From contig JAPPGP010000192.1 of NCBI GenBank assembly GCA_028821395.1, positions 1 to 64,000 on the forward strand: a stretch of 64,000 nucleotides of DNA, given 5' to 3'. Source of the DNA: Defluviicoccus sp. (GTDB lineage: Bacteria; Pseudomonadota; Alphaproteobacteria; MPNO01). A program made the translations under genes and the position numbers. The notes below the pieces were generated by a model. It was not told where the DNA came from and did not search any database. It worked only from the letters and a program-made list of their open reading frames with translations. Positions 27,437 to 38,738 of this stretch are shown here, in pieces; position 1 is the first letter of the stretch, and each line of letters starts with the position of its first letter.

Positions 27437-28552
27437 CTATCCGGGCGCGGACTCCGTTCCGGGCGCATCGAGCGCCCGGCAGTCTTCCGCCGACCAGCCG
27501 AGGCGAACCCGCGCGCCTTCGCGCAGCGACGCGTGCCCCTGGGCGTTCGGCACCTTGACGATGAAAGCGTCGTTGCCGGCGACGGTGAGGCGGGCGCGGA
27601 TGTGGTCGCCGAGATAGATCAGCTCCTCGACGCGGCCGCTGACGAGGTTGTCCGCCGCCTCCCCGTTGGGGTCGATGGCGATCCGTTCGGGGCGGAGCGA
27701 CAGGGTCGTGGGCTCCCTTTCGCCGTCCACGTTCACCTTGAGCGCGCGCACAGTCTCCCCGTCGTCGAGCGCCACCCGGCAGAACTCGCCCTGTACCGAT
27801 TCGACTGTGCCTTGCAGGCGGTTGTTCTCGCCGATGAACTGCGCGACGAAGCAGTTCTCGGGCTCCTCGTAGAGGACGCTCGGGGCCGCCAGCTGCTGGA
27901 TGACGCCGTCGTTGAAGACCGCGATCCGGCTCGACATGGTGAGCGCCTCGGTCTGGTCGTGGGTGACGTAGATCACCGTCACGCCGAGATTCTCGTGGAT
28001 GTGCTTGATCTCGTACTGCATTTCCTCGCGCAGGTTCTTGTCCAGCGCGCCGAGCGGCTCGTCCATGAGGATCAGCGCCGGCTCGAACACCAGCGCCCGC
28101 GCCACGGCCACGCGCTGCTGCTGGCCGCCGGAGAGCTGCGCCGGGCGCCGGCCGCCGAACCCCGACAACCGGACCATGTCGAGCGCCCGCCCGACCCTGG
28201 CCTGGATGTCCGCCCTGGACAGCCTGCGCACCTGCAGTGGGAATGCCAGGTTCTCCGCCACCGTCATGTGCGGGAACAGGGCGTAGTTCTGGAACACCAT
28301 GCCGATATCGCGCCGGTGCGGGGCCACGTTGTTGATCGGCCTGCCGTTGAGATAGATCTCGCCATGCGTCGCGGGCTCGAACCCGGCAAGCATCATCAGG
28401 CAGGTCGTCTTGCCAGAGCCCGACGGCCCCAGCATGGTCAGGAACTCCCCGGCCTCGATCTCCAGGTTGAGATCCTTGATGACCAGCGTCTCGCCGTCAT
28501 AGCTCTTCTGAACCCTGTCGAACCGGACGACGCTGGATCCGCTGTCGATCAT
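27437..28552 (-). CDS. Pot-type ABC transporter ATP-binding protein (PotA-like)
   Basis: A 371-residue ABC ATPase with C-terminal TOBE domain. Walker [10 protein letters not shown] is at 42-50, [15 protein letters not shown] near 138-152, Walker [13 protein letters not shown] near 158-169 and the switch histidine in VTHDQTEAL. The ATG at 28552 gives a PotA-like N-terminus; the same frame stays open to a GTG at 28639, which would add 29 Gly/Arg-rich residues of no recognised domain. It belongs with the binding protein and permeases downstream. Confidence 0.88.
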   Translation of the reverse strand: MIDSGSSVVRFDRVQKSYDGETLVIKDLNLEIEAGEFLTMLGPSGSGKTTCLMMLAGFEPATHGEIYLNGRPINNVAPHRRDIGMVFQNYALFPHMTVAENLAFPLQVRRLSRADIQARVGRALDMVRLSGFGGRRPAQLSGGQQQRVAVARALVFEPALILMDEPLGALDKNLREEMQYEIKHIHENLGVTVIYVTHDQTEALTMSSRIAVFNDGVIQQLAAPSVLYEEPENCFVAQFIGENNRLQGTVESVQGEFCRVALDDGETVRALKVNVDGEREPTTLSLRPERIAIDPNGEAADNLVSGRVEELIYLGDHIRARLTVAGNDAFIVKVPNAQGHASLREGARVRLGWSAEDCRALDAPGTESAPG

Positions 28553-28648
28553 TTGGCCGCGTGACCCCCGACCCATCTGCCGGCCCGACGATCCTGATCC
28601 GGATTTCTCGCCTCTGTCATGGCCTGCCCGGAACGGCACCGTTTCCGG

Positions 28649-30004
28649 TCAGGCGCTGAGACGCACACCGACCCGGTTCATGTCGGGTTCCTTGTGAAAC
28701 TTGCCGTCCTGCATGATGGCGACCAGCCGGGACTGGTCCTGCAACACCTTGATGTTGGTCAGGGGATCGCCGTCGACCAGCACGAGGTCGGCGAGATAGC
28801 CTTCGCGGATGACGCCGAGCTCGTCCGCCATGCCCATGATCTGGCCGCCATACATGGTTCCGGCCTTGATCGCCTCCATCGGCGAGAAGCCGACCATGTC
28901 GACGAAGTACTCGAAATCCTTGGCATTGGTGCCGTGCGGCGTCCAGGCGAAGCCGTAATCGCCGCCGATCAGCACGCGGATGCCGCGCTTGTGCATCGCC
29001 AGCATGGTCTCGCAGGCATGCTCCAGCTCGCGCTCGTAGCGATCGGTCATCGGGGTGCCGGGCACGATGCCGTACTCGCCGGCGTTGCGCGCGACGTTGA
29101 TCAGCCAGGCGAGGCCCGGCGCCACGAAATGCTTGTCCTTGTTGGCCTCCAGCAGGTCCAGCGTCTCCTCGTCGGAATAGGAGGCGTGGTAGATGATCTC
29201 GATCCCCAGAGTCACGCAGCGCCGGATCGATTCCGCCGAGCGGGCGTGGGCCGCGACGCGGCGGCCCCGCCCCTTGGCCTCGCCGACCGCGACCATGACC
29301 TCCTCGTCGGTGAACTGGCTCTCCTCGGCGCCCATCCCGGTGAGCTCTTCGCCCGACAGATTGATCTTGATCGTATCGTTGCCCCATTTCATGAGCTGGC
29401 GGACCTCGCGGCGCATCTCCTCGACGCCGGAGACCACGATGCCGAGGTTGAGGCCCTCGTGGGGAATATGCGGCAGGCTGGCGTCGCCCAGCCCGCCGAC
29501 GACGGTGAGCTCCGGACCGGCGGCGGTGTAGCGCGGGCCGGGCACCTTGCCGTCGCGGATCGCATCGCGGATCACCACGTCCAGCCTGGGTTTCGCCGCC
29601 GCGGCGCCGTACCCCGCGGTGAAGCCCGCGTCGATCACCAGCTTCGCCATGTAGACGCAGTTGAGCATGTGCTCTTCGATCGGCATCAGCTGGATCGGAT
29701 CGATGCCCGGCGCGTTGTTCCAGCTGAGATGCAGATGGGCGTCGATCATGCCGGGCATCAGGGTCATGCCGCGCCCGTCGATCCGCTGTTCGCCGTTGGT
29801 CGCGCTCCAGCCGCCATTGCCGACGCCGAAGCCGCTTCCGGTTCGGGACACCGACTTGATCCGGTTGCCGGCGACCGTCACGTCGCCGCTATAGGGCGCT
29901 TCGCCGGTGCCGTCGAGGATGCGGACATTGGAGAACACGATCTCCGGGTCGGGCCGTCCGTTGCCGTTGGAGCCGGCCCAGCCGCCGAAAGCGATTTCCG
30001 CCAT
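28649..30004 (-). CDS. Metal-dependent amidohydrolase
   Basis: A 451-residue amidohydrolase-superfamily enzyme of the imidazolonepropionase/prolidase-like group. The H-x-H metal site is His90/His92 (MIDAHLHLSW). Further ligands are suggested by the lysine in TIKINLSGEE, the histidines in VAAHARS and IIYHASY, and Asp in IGGDYGFAW. It has no signal peptide, so is cytoplasmic. CAGGGAGAAG precedes the ATG. It is placed directly before the Pot-type importer and in the same run as creatinase, so an amide or cyclic ureide related to the imported compound is plausible. It is not of the creatininase fold. Confidence 0.85.
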   Translation of the reverse strand: MAEIAFGGWAGSNGNGRPDPEIVFSNVRILDGTGEAPYSGDVTVAGNRIKSVSRTGSGFGVGNGGWSATNGEQRIDGRGMTLMPGMIDAHLHLSWNNAPGIDPIQLMPIEEHMLNCVYMAKLVIDAGFTAGYGAAAAKPRLDVVIRDAIRDGKVPGPRYTAAGPELTVVGGLGDASLPHIPHEGLNLGIVVSGVEEMRREVRQLMKWGNDTIKINLSGEELTGMGAEESQFTDEEVMVAVGEAKGRGRRVAAHARSAESIRRCVTLGIEIIYHASYSDEETLDLLEANKDKHFVAPGLAWLINVARNAGEYGIVPGTPMTDRYERELEHACETMLAMHKRGIRVLIGGDYGFAWTPHGTNAKDFEYFVDMVGFSPMEAIKAGTMYGGQIMGMADELGVIREGYLADLVLVDGDPLTNIKVLQDQSRLVAIMQDGKFHKEPDMNRVGVRLSA

Positions 30005-30028
30005 GGTTCTTCTCCCTGTCGTGCCCGG

Positions 30029-30811
30029 CTACGGGCGGACCCCGTCGAGATGCCGCGTCAGCGCTTCCGCCGACCGGCCGGGCATCTCGATCGTCATCCA
30101 GTGGCCGATACCGGGCAGGATTTCGAGCTCCGCGCCGCCGATCCGGCCCTTCAGCGTCTCCGCGGTCGCCACCGGCGCCACCGGATCGCGTTCTCCCGCG
30201 ATCAACAATGTCGGGCAGGCAATCGCTGCGTGATCCGCCGCGCTCGCGGACGCCAGCGCGCGGCAATGCCAAGCGTAGCCCGTCGGGTCCTGACGCATCA
30301 GGCTCGCCCGCACGAAGGCCCTCGCGAGCCGACCGGCGTCGCCGGATGCCGCCGCGACGTTCTCGCTCGATATGCTTTCCGCGATCTCGGCCATGCCATC
30401 GCGTCGTGCGGTTTCCGCCCGCTCCTCAAGCGCCCGGCGCGCGCCCGGCGCAGGCTCCAGAATGGGCCCGAAAAGGGTGAGACTCAAGGCCGATTCCGGG
30501 GTGTCGGCGGCGAGGTGCTGACAGATCAGGCCGCCCATCGAATGACCGGCCAGGTGGGCCCGCTCGACGCCTGCGGCACGCAGCGCATCGCGCACCGCCG
30601 AGGCCAGCCCCTTCAGCCCGGCCCGGCCCGGCCGCAGCCCCGAGCGGCCCGCGCCCGGCAGGTCCGGGCGCAGCACGCGACAGCCGCCAAGCCACTCCAT
30701 CAGCGGCGAGAAGGTGTTCGAATCCCCGCCCAGCCCGTGGATCAGCACCAGCGCGGGGCCCGACCCGCCGCTGTCTTCCGTCACCATTCCGCCCAGGCGC
30801 AGATCCGCCAT
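30029..30811 (-). CDS. Alpha/beta hydrolase
   Basis: A 260-residue alpha/beta-fold hydrolase. The oxyanion loop HGLGGDS is near residues 25-31, the nucleophile is Ser91 in GHSMGG, the acid is probably Asp209 in GERDPVAP and the base His237 in GIGHWMT. This is the layout of 3-oxoadipate enol-lactonase, haloperoxidase-like and meta-cleavage-product hydrolases. It begins three bases after the fused quinone reductase stop and ends 24 bases before the amidohydrolase. The substrate is unknown. Confidence 0.86.
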   Translation of the reverse strand: MADLRLGGMVTEDSGGSGPALVLIHGLGGDSNTFSPLMEWLGGCRVLRPDLPGAGRSGLRPGRAGLKGLASAVRDALRAAGVERAHLAGHSMGGLICQHLAADTPESALSLTLFGPILEPAPGARRALEERAETARRDGMAEIAESISSENVAAASGDAGRLARAFVRASLMRQDPTGYAWHCRALASASAADHAAIACPTLLIAGERDPVAPVATAETLKGRIGGAELEILPGIGHWMTIEMPGRSAEALTRHLDGVRP

Positions 30812-30814
30812 CGC

Positions 30815-32317
30815 TCAGCACGCCGCTCCCTCGCCGTCTTCCGGGATCAGGACGATCGAGCCGGTGGTCTCGCGGTTCTCCAGCGCCCGGTGGGCCTCGG
30901 CGGCGTCCCGCAGGGCGAAGCGCCGGCCGATCTCCACCGTGACGACGCGCCGGTCGATGGCATCGAACAGGCGGTCCGCGCTCGCCCGGAAACGCTCCGG
31001 CGGTGTCGTGTAGTGGACATAGTTGGGGCGCGAGATCGTGGCCGAGCAGCCGGCCAGCATGCCGATGTCCCACGACCCGATATCGCCCGAGGCCTGGCCG
31101 AAGCTGACCAGATGGCCGCGTTCGGCGAGCGCCGCCACCGAATGGGCGAAGCTGTCCCGCCCGACACCGTCATAGATCGCGTCCGCCCCCCGCCCGTCCG
31201 TCAGCTCGCGGACCTGCTCCTCCAGGCTCTTCTCGCCCGGGGTGACGACGTGATGGGCGCCGGCGCTGCGCGCGACGCGGGCCTTCTCCCCGGTCGAGGT
31301 CGCGCCGATCACGGTGGCGCCGAGCCGGTTGGCCCACTGGCAGAGCAGCCGCCCGACGCCGCCCGCCGGGGCGTAGACCAGGACGGTCTCGCCGGCGGCC
31401 ACGGCGTGCACGCGATGGAGCAGAAACTCCGCGGTCACGCCCTTGAGCAGCCCCGCGGCGGCGGTCTCGTCGTCGATGCCGTCCGGCAGCGGAATCACCG
31501 ACGCGGCATCCATGGTGCGCACGCTGGCATAGGCGCCGAGCGGCGGGCAAGCATAGGCGACGCGCTGGCCGGGCGCGAGGTGGCTCACATTCGCGCCCAA
31601 ATCGACCACGACTCCCGCCGCCTCCATGCCCAGCACCCCGGGCGGCTTCAGCAGGTCGAAATAGCCGGTCCGGCAATAGACGTCGATGAAGTTGACGCCC
31701 ACCGCCCGATGGCGCAGCCGGACCTCGCCCGGTCCCGGCGGCGGCGCTTCCACCGGCCCGGGATGCAGCTCACCGGTCCCGCCGTGGCGGTCGATGACGA
31801 TGGCCGTCCCGGCGATGGCGCCGCCGCCGACGGGCCGGGCCACTGGCGCGGCGGGCGCCCGGTACGGCTCTCCGGCGGGCGGCGGTTCCAGCCGGCCGCG
31901 GACGGCGGCGAAGCCCGCCTCGTACACCTCGGTCGCGACCAGCTCGGCGAGGTCGCGCTCCTGGCCGGGCGGAGTCGCGAAGCTCGAGCTCCAGTGCCAG
32001 AAGGTCCGGTCGCCGTCGGTCACCGGCTTCAGATAGATTTCGGCCACGTAGTCGTGGAGCGGGATGTCGGCATCGACGATGGTGTAGCGGAAGCGGCGGT
32101 CGCGGTCGGACAGCGACAGCAGCCTCTCACGGACGTTGCCGCCGTCGCGCAAGTCGAAATTGCGCACGCAGCCGACCTGGTCGGTGCGCTTCCGGTCCTC
32201 CAGAAAGCTGCGCCGAACGATGGGATGCCAGCGGTCGTGGCCGTTGAAGTCGCGCAGGATCCCCCACACCGCGGCGACCGGGGCGTCGATCACCGTGCTG
32301 CGGGCGACCCGGACCAT
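30815..32317 (-). CDS. SRPBCC domain fused to quinone oxidoreductase (MDR family)
   Basis: A 500-residue fusion. Residues 1 to about 145 form a START/Bet v1-like SRPBCC domain (STVIDAPVAAVWGILRDFNG), related to the separate SRPBCC protein encoded just upstream. A Pro/Ala-rich linker (about 145-170) leads to a zinc-independent medium-chain dehydrogenase/reductase: GroES-like part about 172-290 with VGVNFIDVYCRTGYF, and the nucleotide site AGGVG at 318-322. MDR quinone reductases use NADPH. The start ATG shares its A with the preceding stop (TGATG). I do not recall this domain order as a described enzyme. Confidence 0.85.
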   Translation of the reverse strand: MVRVARSTVIDAPVAAVWGILRDFNGHDRWHPIVRRSFLEDRKRTDQVGCVRNFDLRDGGNVRERLLSLSDRDRRFRYTIVDADIPLHDYVAEIYLKPVTDGDRTFWHWSSSFATPPGQERDLAELVATEVYEAGFAAVRGRLEPPPAGEPYRAPAAPVARPVGGGAIAGTAIVIDRHGGTGELHPGPVEAPPPGPGEVRLRHRAVGVNFIDVYCRTGYFDLLKPPGVLGMEAAGVVVDLGANVSHLAPGQRVAYACPPLGAYASVRTMDAASVIPLPDGIDDETAAAGLLKGVTAEFLLHRVHAVAAGETVLVYAPAGGVGRLLCQWANRLGATVIGATSTGEKARVARSAGAHHVVTPGEKSLEEQVRELTDGRGADAIYDGVGRDSFAHSVAALAERGHLVSFGQASGDIGSWDIGMLAGCSATISRPNYVHYTTPPERFRASADRLFDAIDRRVVTVEIGRRFALRDAAEAHRALENRETTGSIVLIPEDGEGAAC

Positions 32318-32754
32318 CAGGATCCGAAGCGGAGCTTCAGAGCGTCGAATGCGGCCTGAAAGACGCCGTTGCCGATCGCCGCGACGAGCTCCGCCTCCGC
32401 CGCCGGGTCGCAGTCGAACTCGGCGGTCCATTCCGCGAAGCAGCGCCCGCCGTCGGTTACCGGCACGAGCTTGAGGGTCGCGATGTAGCTCTCCACCCCC
32501 ATCGGGCTCTCGAGGATCGCGTAGGTGACGCTGTAGTCGTAGTCCGACAGCGCCAGCAGGCGCTCGCGCAGGAAGCCGCCGTCCTCCAGCCGGAAGGCGC
32601 GCACGCAGCCGACCTGATCGGAAGGCTGGCCGCCCTCGATTCGGCTTTCGCGGACCGCCGGCACCCAGTCGGGCAGGGCGTTGAAGTCCCGGATCGCCTG
32701 CCAGACCCGGTCGGCCGGCGCCCCGATTACCGAGGAGACATAGACCCTGGCCAC
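32317..32754 (-). CDS. SRPBCC family protein
   Basis: A 145-residue Bet v1-like (polyketide cyclase/dehydrase, START-like) protein. It opens YVSSVIGAPADRVWQAIRDF and includes the shared pattern DQVGCVRAFRLEDGGFLRERLLALSD, which is repeated closely in the N-terminal domain of the next gene. The two look like a tandem duplication, one copy of which gained a reductase. It begins with GTG, three bases after the flotillin stop. SRPBCC proteins bind hydrophobic ligands; the ligand is not predictable. Confidence 0.84.
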   Translation of the reverse strand: MARVYVSSVIGAPADRVWQAIRDFNALPDWVPAVRESRIEGGQPSDQVGCVRAFRLEDGGFLRERLLALSDYDYSVTYAILESPMGVESYIATLKLVPVTDGGRCFAEWTAEFDCDPAAEAELVAAIGNGVFQAAFDALKLRFGS

Positions 32755-32757
32755 GGC

Positions 32758-34815
32758 CTAGCCGTCCCCGTCCTGCTTCTTCTCGGCGTCCCGGGCGAGG
32801 CTCGCCGCGTCCCGCGCCGAGCGGAAGACGTCGCCGAGGCGCGCGACATTGGCGTTCTCGATGCCGATCTCCTTCATCATCTCGTCGATCAGCGGGCTCT
32901 GCACCCGGTAGCGCAGCACGCTCTCCACCACCTCGTCGGTCGGGCTGCGCCCGGATCCGCCGCCCGAGCCGGCGAGGCCGTCGACATGGAGAATCTTGAT
33001 CCCCTCGATGTTCTCCATCGGCCGGACGCTCTCGCGGATGATGCCTTCCAGGCGGTCGAGCAGCCGGGCGCGCAGCCGGGCGGCGCGGGCATCCTCGGTG
33101 AGCACGTTCTCCGCCTCGTTGCGCAGGCGGTCGGCCTCGGCCGCCACCTCCGCCGTCACCCGGTCGGCCTCGGCGGCGATCTTCGCCATGTCGGCGTCCT
33201 TGCCGGCGATGATCCGGTCGATGGCGGCGATGCGTTCTGCGACCTCCGTCTCGCGCACGGTGGCCACCCTCTCCTCGGCCTCGGCCGCGCTGGCGCGCAC
33301 CGATTCGGTCGCGATGCGCGCTTCCGCCTCCTCGGAGTTCTTCTTGAGGATTTCGATCTGGCGTTCGATCTCGGCCAGCTCCACCGTCATCTCGCGTTCG
33401 ACCTCGAGCCGCCGGATCTCGCGCTGCTGAACGATTCGGGCCTCCTCGATCCCCCGGTCGGACAGGATGCGCGACCGCTCGACCTCCTCGCGCGCGGCGA
33501 TCTCGGCCTCCTCGACCGACCTGCGCTGATCGATCTGCTGGGACTGCAGCAGCCGGTCGCGCTCGATCCGCGCCTTGTCCAGCGTCTGGTCCTGGGCGAT
33601 CCGCGCGGCCTCCACCTCCTGCTGCGCCTCGATGCGGGCGGTCTCGGTCTGCCGGTTGCGCGAGATGTCGCGGGCTTCGGTCTCCGCGTCGGCGAGGATC
33701 TGCGCCTCGCGCAGCTGGCGTTGCGAGGCGATGCGGGCGCGCTCCAGATCCTCGTTGGCGGCGATCTCGGCGTTCTCCAGATCGTGACGCTGGCGGATCT
33801 GCTCCTGGCGCACCTGGCGTTCGCGCTCGATGCGCGCGCTCTCCAGCGTCTGTTCCTGGGCGATGCGGGCGCGCTCCACTTCCTCCTGCGCGCGGATCTC
33901 GGTCTCCTCCAGGGTGCGGCGGCGTTCGATCTCGAAGCCGCGGGTCTCCTGCTGGCTGGCGATACGCGCCTGCTCCGCTTCGCTCTCCCGGGCCGCCTGG
34001 ATGCGGGCGACCTCGGCGCGCTGGTCGGCGCGCAAAGTCTCCAAAGCGCGCTGTTGGTTGAGCCGCGCGTCCTCGCTCTCCTGCTCCAGCTTCAGCGTCT
34101 GCTTCTCCGCCTCGAGATTCTGGCTGCGGATGGCGACCATCGAGGACTGCTCGATGTCGTTGCGCAGCTTGCGCCGCGTCTCGATGGTCTCGATCAGCCG
34201 GGTCAGGCCCTCCGCGTCGAACCGGTTGGACGGGTTGAAGAACTCGAGATTAGTCTGGTCCAGGTCGGTGATCGCCACCGATTCGAGCTCGAGCCCGTTC
34301 TGCGCCAGCGCCACCGCGGCGCGCTCCTCGACCGCGCCGACGAAATCGCCGCGGCGCTCGTGCATCTCGTCGAGCGTGCGCTCGGCGGCGACCGAGCGCA
34401 GGGCGCCGACGAACTTGCCCGACAGCAGCTCGGCCAGGCGTTCCGCCTCCAGCGTGCGCCGCCCCAGCGTCGACGCCGCGGCGGCCACCGCCGCCCTCTG
34501 CTGCAGCACCCGCACGAAGAACTCGGCCTCGATGTCGACGCGCACCCGGTCGCCGGTAATCACCGCGTTGTCGCGGACGCGCGAGATCGGAATCCTCACC
34601 ACGTTGAGGTTGACCGGCGTCACCTCGTGGACGATCGGCAGGACCAGCGCCCCGCCATTGATCACCACCTTCTCGCCGCCGAAACCGGTACGCACGAAGG
34701 CGACTTCCTTGGTCGAGCGGTGATACAGCCAGTTGAGCAGATAGACGATCACCACGATGGCGATGATCGCCACGATGAGCCACAGGATGATGCTCCCGAT
34801 CAGGCTTCCCGTCAT
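32758..34815 (-). CDS. Flotillin-like SPFH protein with hendecad coiled coil
   Basis: A 685-residue membrane-anchored flotillin/YqiK-type protein. A TM helix lies at residues 5-28, followed by an SPFH/band 7 domain to about 215. The region 215-600 is a very long charged coiled coil, in which residues 283-491 are 19 successive 11-residue units of the pattern (A/x)(R/E)I-x8. Two 66-residue blocks, 305-370 and 393-458, are close copies offset by 88 residues. A flotillin-type C-terminal domain follows, with a Gly/Ser-rich loop at 614-622. Flotillins organise membrane microdomains as large oligomers. Confidence 0.88.
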   Translation of the reverse strand: MTGSLIGSIILWLIVAIIAIVVIVYLLNWLYHRSTKEVAFVRTGFGGEKVVINGGALVLPIVHEVTPVNLNVVRIPISRVRDNAVITGDRVRVDIEAEFFVRVLQQRAAVAAAASTLGRRTLEAERLAELLSGKFVGALRSVAAERTLDEMHERRGDFVGAVEERAAVALAQNGLELESVAITDLDQTNLEFFNPSNRFDAEGLTRLIETIETRRKLRNDIEQSSMVAIRSQNLEAEKQTLKLEQESEDARLNQQRALETLRADQRAEVARIQAARESEAEQARIASQQETRGFEIERRRTLEETEIRAQEEVERARIAQEQTLESARIERERQVRQEQIRQRHDLENAEIAANEDLERARIASQRQLREAQILADAETEARDISRNRQTETARIEAQQEVEAARIAQDQTLDKARIERDRLLQSQQIDQRRSVEEAEIAAREEVERSRILSDRGIEEARIVQQREIRRLEVEREMTVELAEIERQIEILKKNSEEAEARIATESVRASAAEAEERVATVRETEVAERIAAIDRIIAGKDADMAKIAAEADRVTAEVAAEADRLRNEAENVLTEDARAARLRARLLDRLEGIIRESVRPMENIEGIKILHVDGLAGSGGGSGRSPTDEVVESVLRYRVQSPLIDEMMKEIGIENANVARLGDVFRSARDAASLARDAEKKQDGDG

Positions 34816-34828
34816 GATCCGGCCCTCC

Positions 34829-35651
34829 CTATCCTTCCACCCTGATCGCCTTGAAGGCTCTTGTCTGTTCGGTCAGGGCGATTTCCGTCGGCAGGCGCTC
34901 CATCGATGAGGCGCCGTAGAAGCCGTGACAATTCTCCGTCTCGTTCAGCACGTATCGCGCGTCCTCCGGCATGGAAACCGGCCCACCGTGAACCAATACC
35001 ACGATCCCGGGATCGATCCGCATCGCGGCGGCGGCCCAGGCATCCACCCTGGCGGGGCAGTCTTCCAGCCTGACCGCGGTTTCCGCGCCGATGGACCCGC
35101 CCGTGGTCAGGCCGAGATGGCAGACCACGATATCGGCGCCGGCCCGCGCCATGGCCTCCGCCTCGTCCTCGCAGAAGACATAGGGCGTGGTCAGCATGTC
35201 CTTCTCGTGCGCCATGCGGATCATGTCGACCTCGAGCCCGTAGGACATGCCGGTCTCTTCCAGATTGGCCCGGAAGGTGCCGTCCATCAGCCCGACCGTC
35301 GGGAAATTCTGCACCCCGGAGAAGCCGAGCCGCGACAGCCGGTCGAGATAGGAATCGAAGATGCAGAACGGGTCGGTCCCGTTGACCCCGGCGAGCACCG
35401 GCGTGCTGCGCACCACGGGCAGCACTTCGTGCGCCATCTCCACCACCACATCGTTGGCGTTGCCGTAGGCGAGCAGGCCGGACATCGAGCCCCGTCCCGC
35501 CATGCGATAGCGCCCGGAATTGTAGATCACGATCAGGTCGATGCCGCCTTCTTCCTCGCACTTGGCGGACAGCCCCGTCCCCGCCCCGCCGCCGATGATC
35601 GGAATGCGGGCGGCCTTCATGGCGCGGAACTTCTCGACCAGGGCCGTGCGT

Positions 35652-35665
<14 letters not shown>
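34829..35665 (-). CDS. TIM-barrel enzyme of the PEP-hydrolase-like/Tm-1 C-terminal family
   Basis: A 278-residue TIM barrel of the pfam09370 type (predicted TIM-barrel enzyme). It shows [40 protein letters not shown] and [20 protein letters not shown], which are signature stretches. In plant and fungal Tm-1 proteins this domain is the C-terminal half, joined to a UPF0261 N-terminal half. Here the UPF0261 part is the end of the preceding gene, and the two reading frames overlap by 14 bases. The ATG at 35665 gives the family N-terminus [15 protein letters not shown]. Biochemical activity in bacteria is not firmly established. Confidence 0.85.
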
Positions 35666-37896
<2,231 letters not shown>

Positions 37897-37925
<29 letters not shown>

Positions 37926-38706
37926 GCCCGAGATAGAGCTCCTGGATCTCGGGATCGTTCTCGATCTCTTCGGGCGTGCCCTGTCTGAAGATGTGCCCGT
38001 TGTGCATCATGGTGACCCGCTCGGCGACGCGCAGCGCGACATCCATGTCGTGCTCGATGATGATGAAGCCGATATGCGGTGGCAGCGATTGCAGAATCTC
38101 CACCAGATCGGCGCGCTCGCTCGGCGAGAGTCCGGCCGCCGGCTCGTCGAACAGGATCAGGCGCGGCGCGCCCGACAGGGCCAGCGCGACCTCGAGCTGG
38201 CGCTGCTGCCCGTGGCTGAGCTCCGCCACCGGCGTATCGCGCCGGTCGTCGAGGTGGACGGCGTTCAGCAGGGTTTCGGCCATCTCCATCGCGCCGTCGT
38301 CGGGCCGGGGACGAAGCAGCGAAAAGCGCCCGCGCCCGACGCCGCGACAGGCGAGAAAGATGTTCTCGATGACGCTGAGCCCGCCGAACAGCAGCGATAT
38401 CTGATAGGTCCGGCGGAGGCCGCGACGGATCCGCTCGTGAACCGGCAGATACGTCACGTCCTCACCGAACAGTCTGACGCGCCCCGAGGTCGGCGGAAAG
38501 TCACCCGTGATCGCATTGAACAGGGTGGTCTTTCCGGCTCCGTTGGAACCCAGCACCGCCCGCCGCTCGCCGGCGCGAACGGTCATGTCGATGTCCGCCA
38601 TCGCCACCAGCGCGCCGAAAAGGCGGCCGACGCCGGTCAGCTCCAGCGCGAACTGCCCGGCCTGCGGCAGGGCGGAACGCGGGACGGCGGTGCCGGGCTC
38701 GTCCAA
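37897..38706 (-). CDS. Liv-type ABC transporter ATP-binding protein (LivG family)
   Basis: A 269-residue ABC ATPase. Walker [10 protein letters not shown] is at 53-61, the signature region reads [15 protein letters not shown], Walker B is [13 protein letters not shown] and the switch histidine is in [10 protein letters not shown]. It appears to start with TTG at 38706, preceded by GAGGACCCG. Its 3' end overlaps the start of the LivF-UPF0261 fusion by 29 bases (or 8 if that gene starts at GTG). It pairs with that fusion as the two ATPases of the second Liv-type importer. Confidence 0.87.
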
Positions 38707-38738
38707 CGGGTCCTCGGTCGCGCGCGGTTCGCCGCGCC

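Noticed and set aside
28619-32359. A 1246-residue plus-strand open frame
   Set aside because: It is antisense to four well-supported minus-strand genes. Its composition (Arg, His, Asp, Gly, Ala rich, no domains) is the typical shadow of GC-rich coding sequence.
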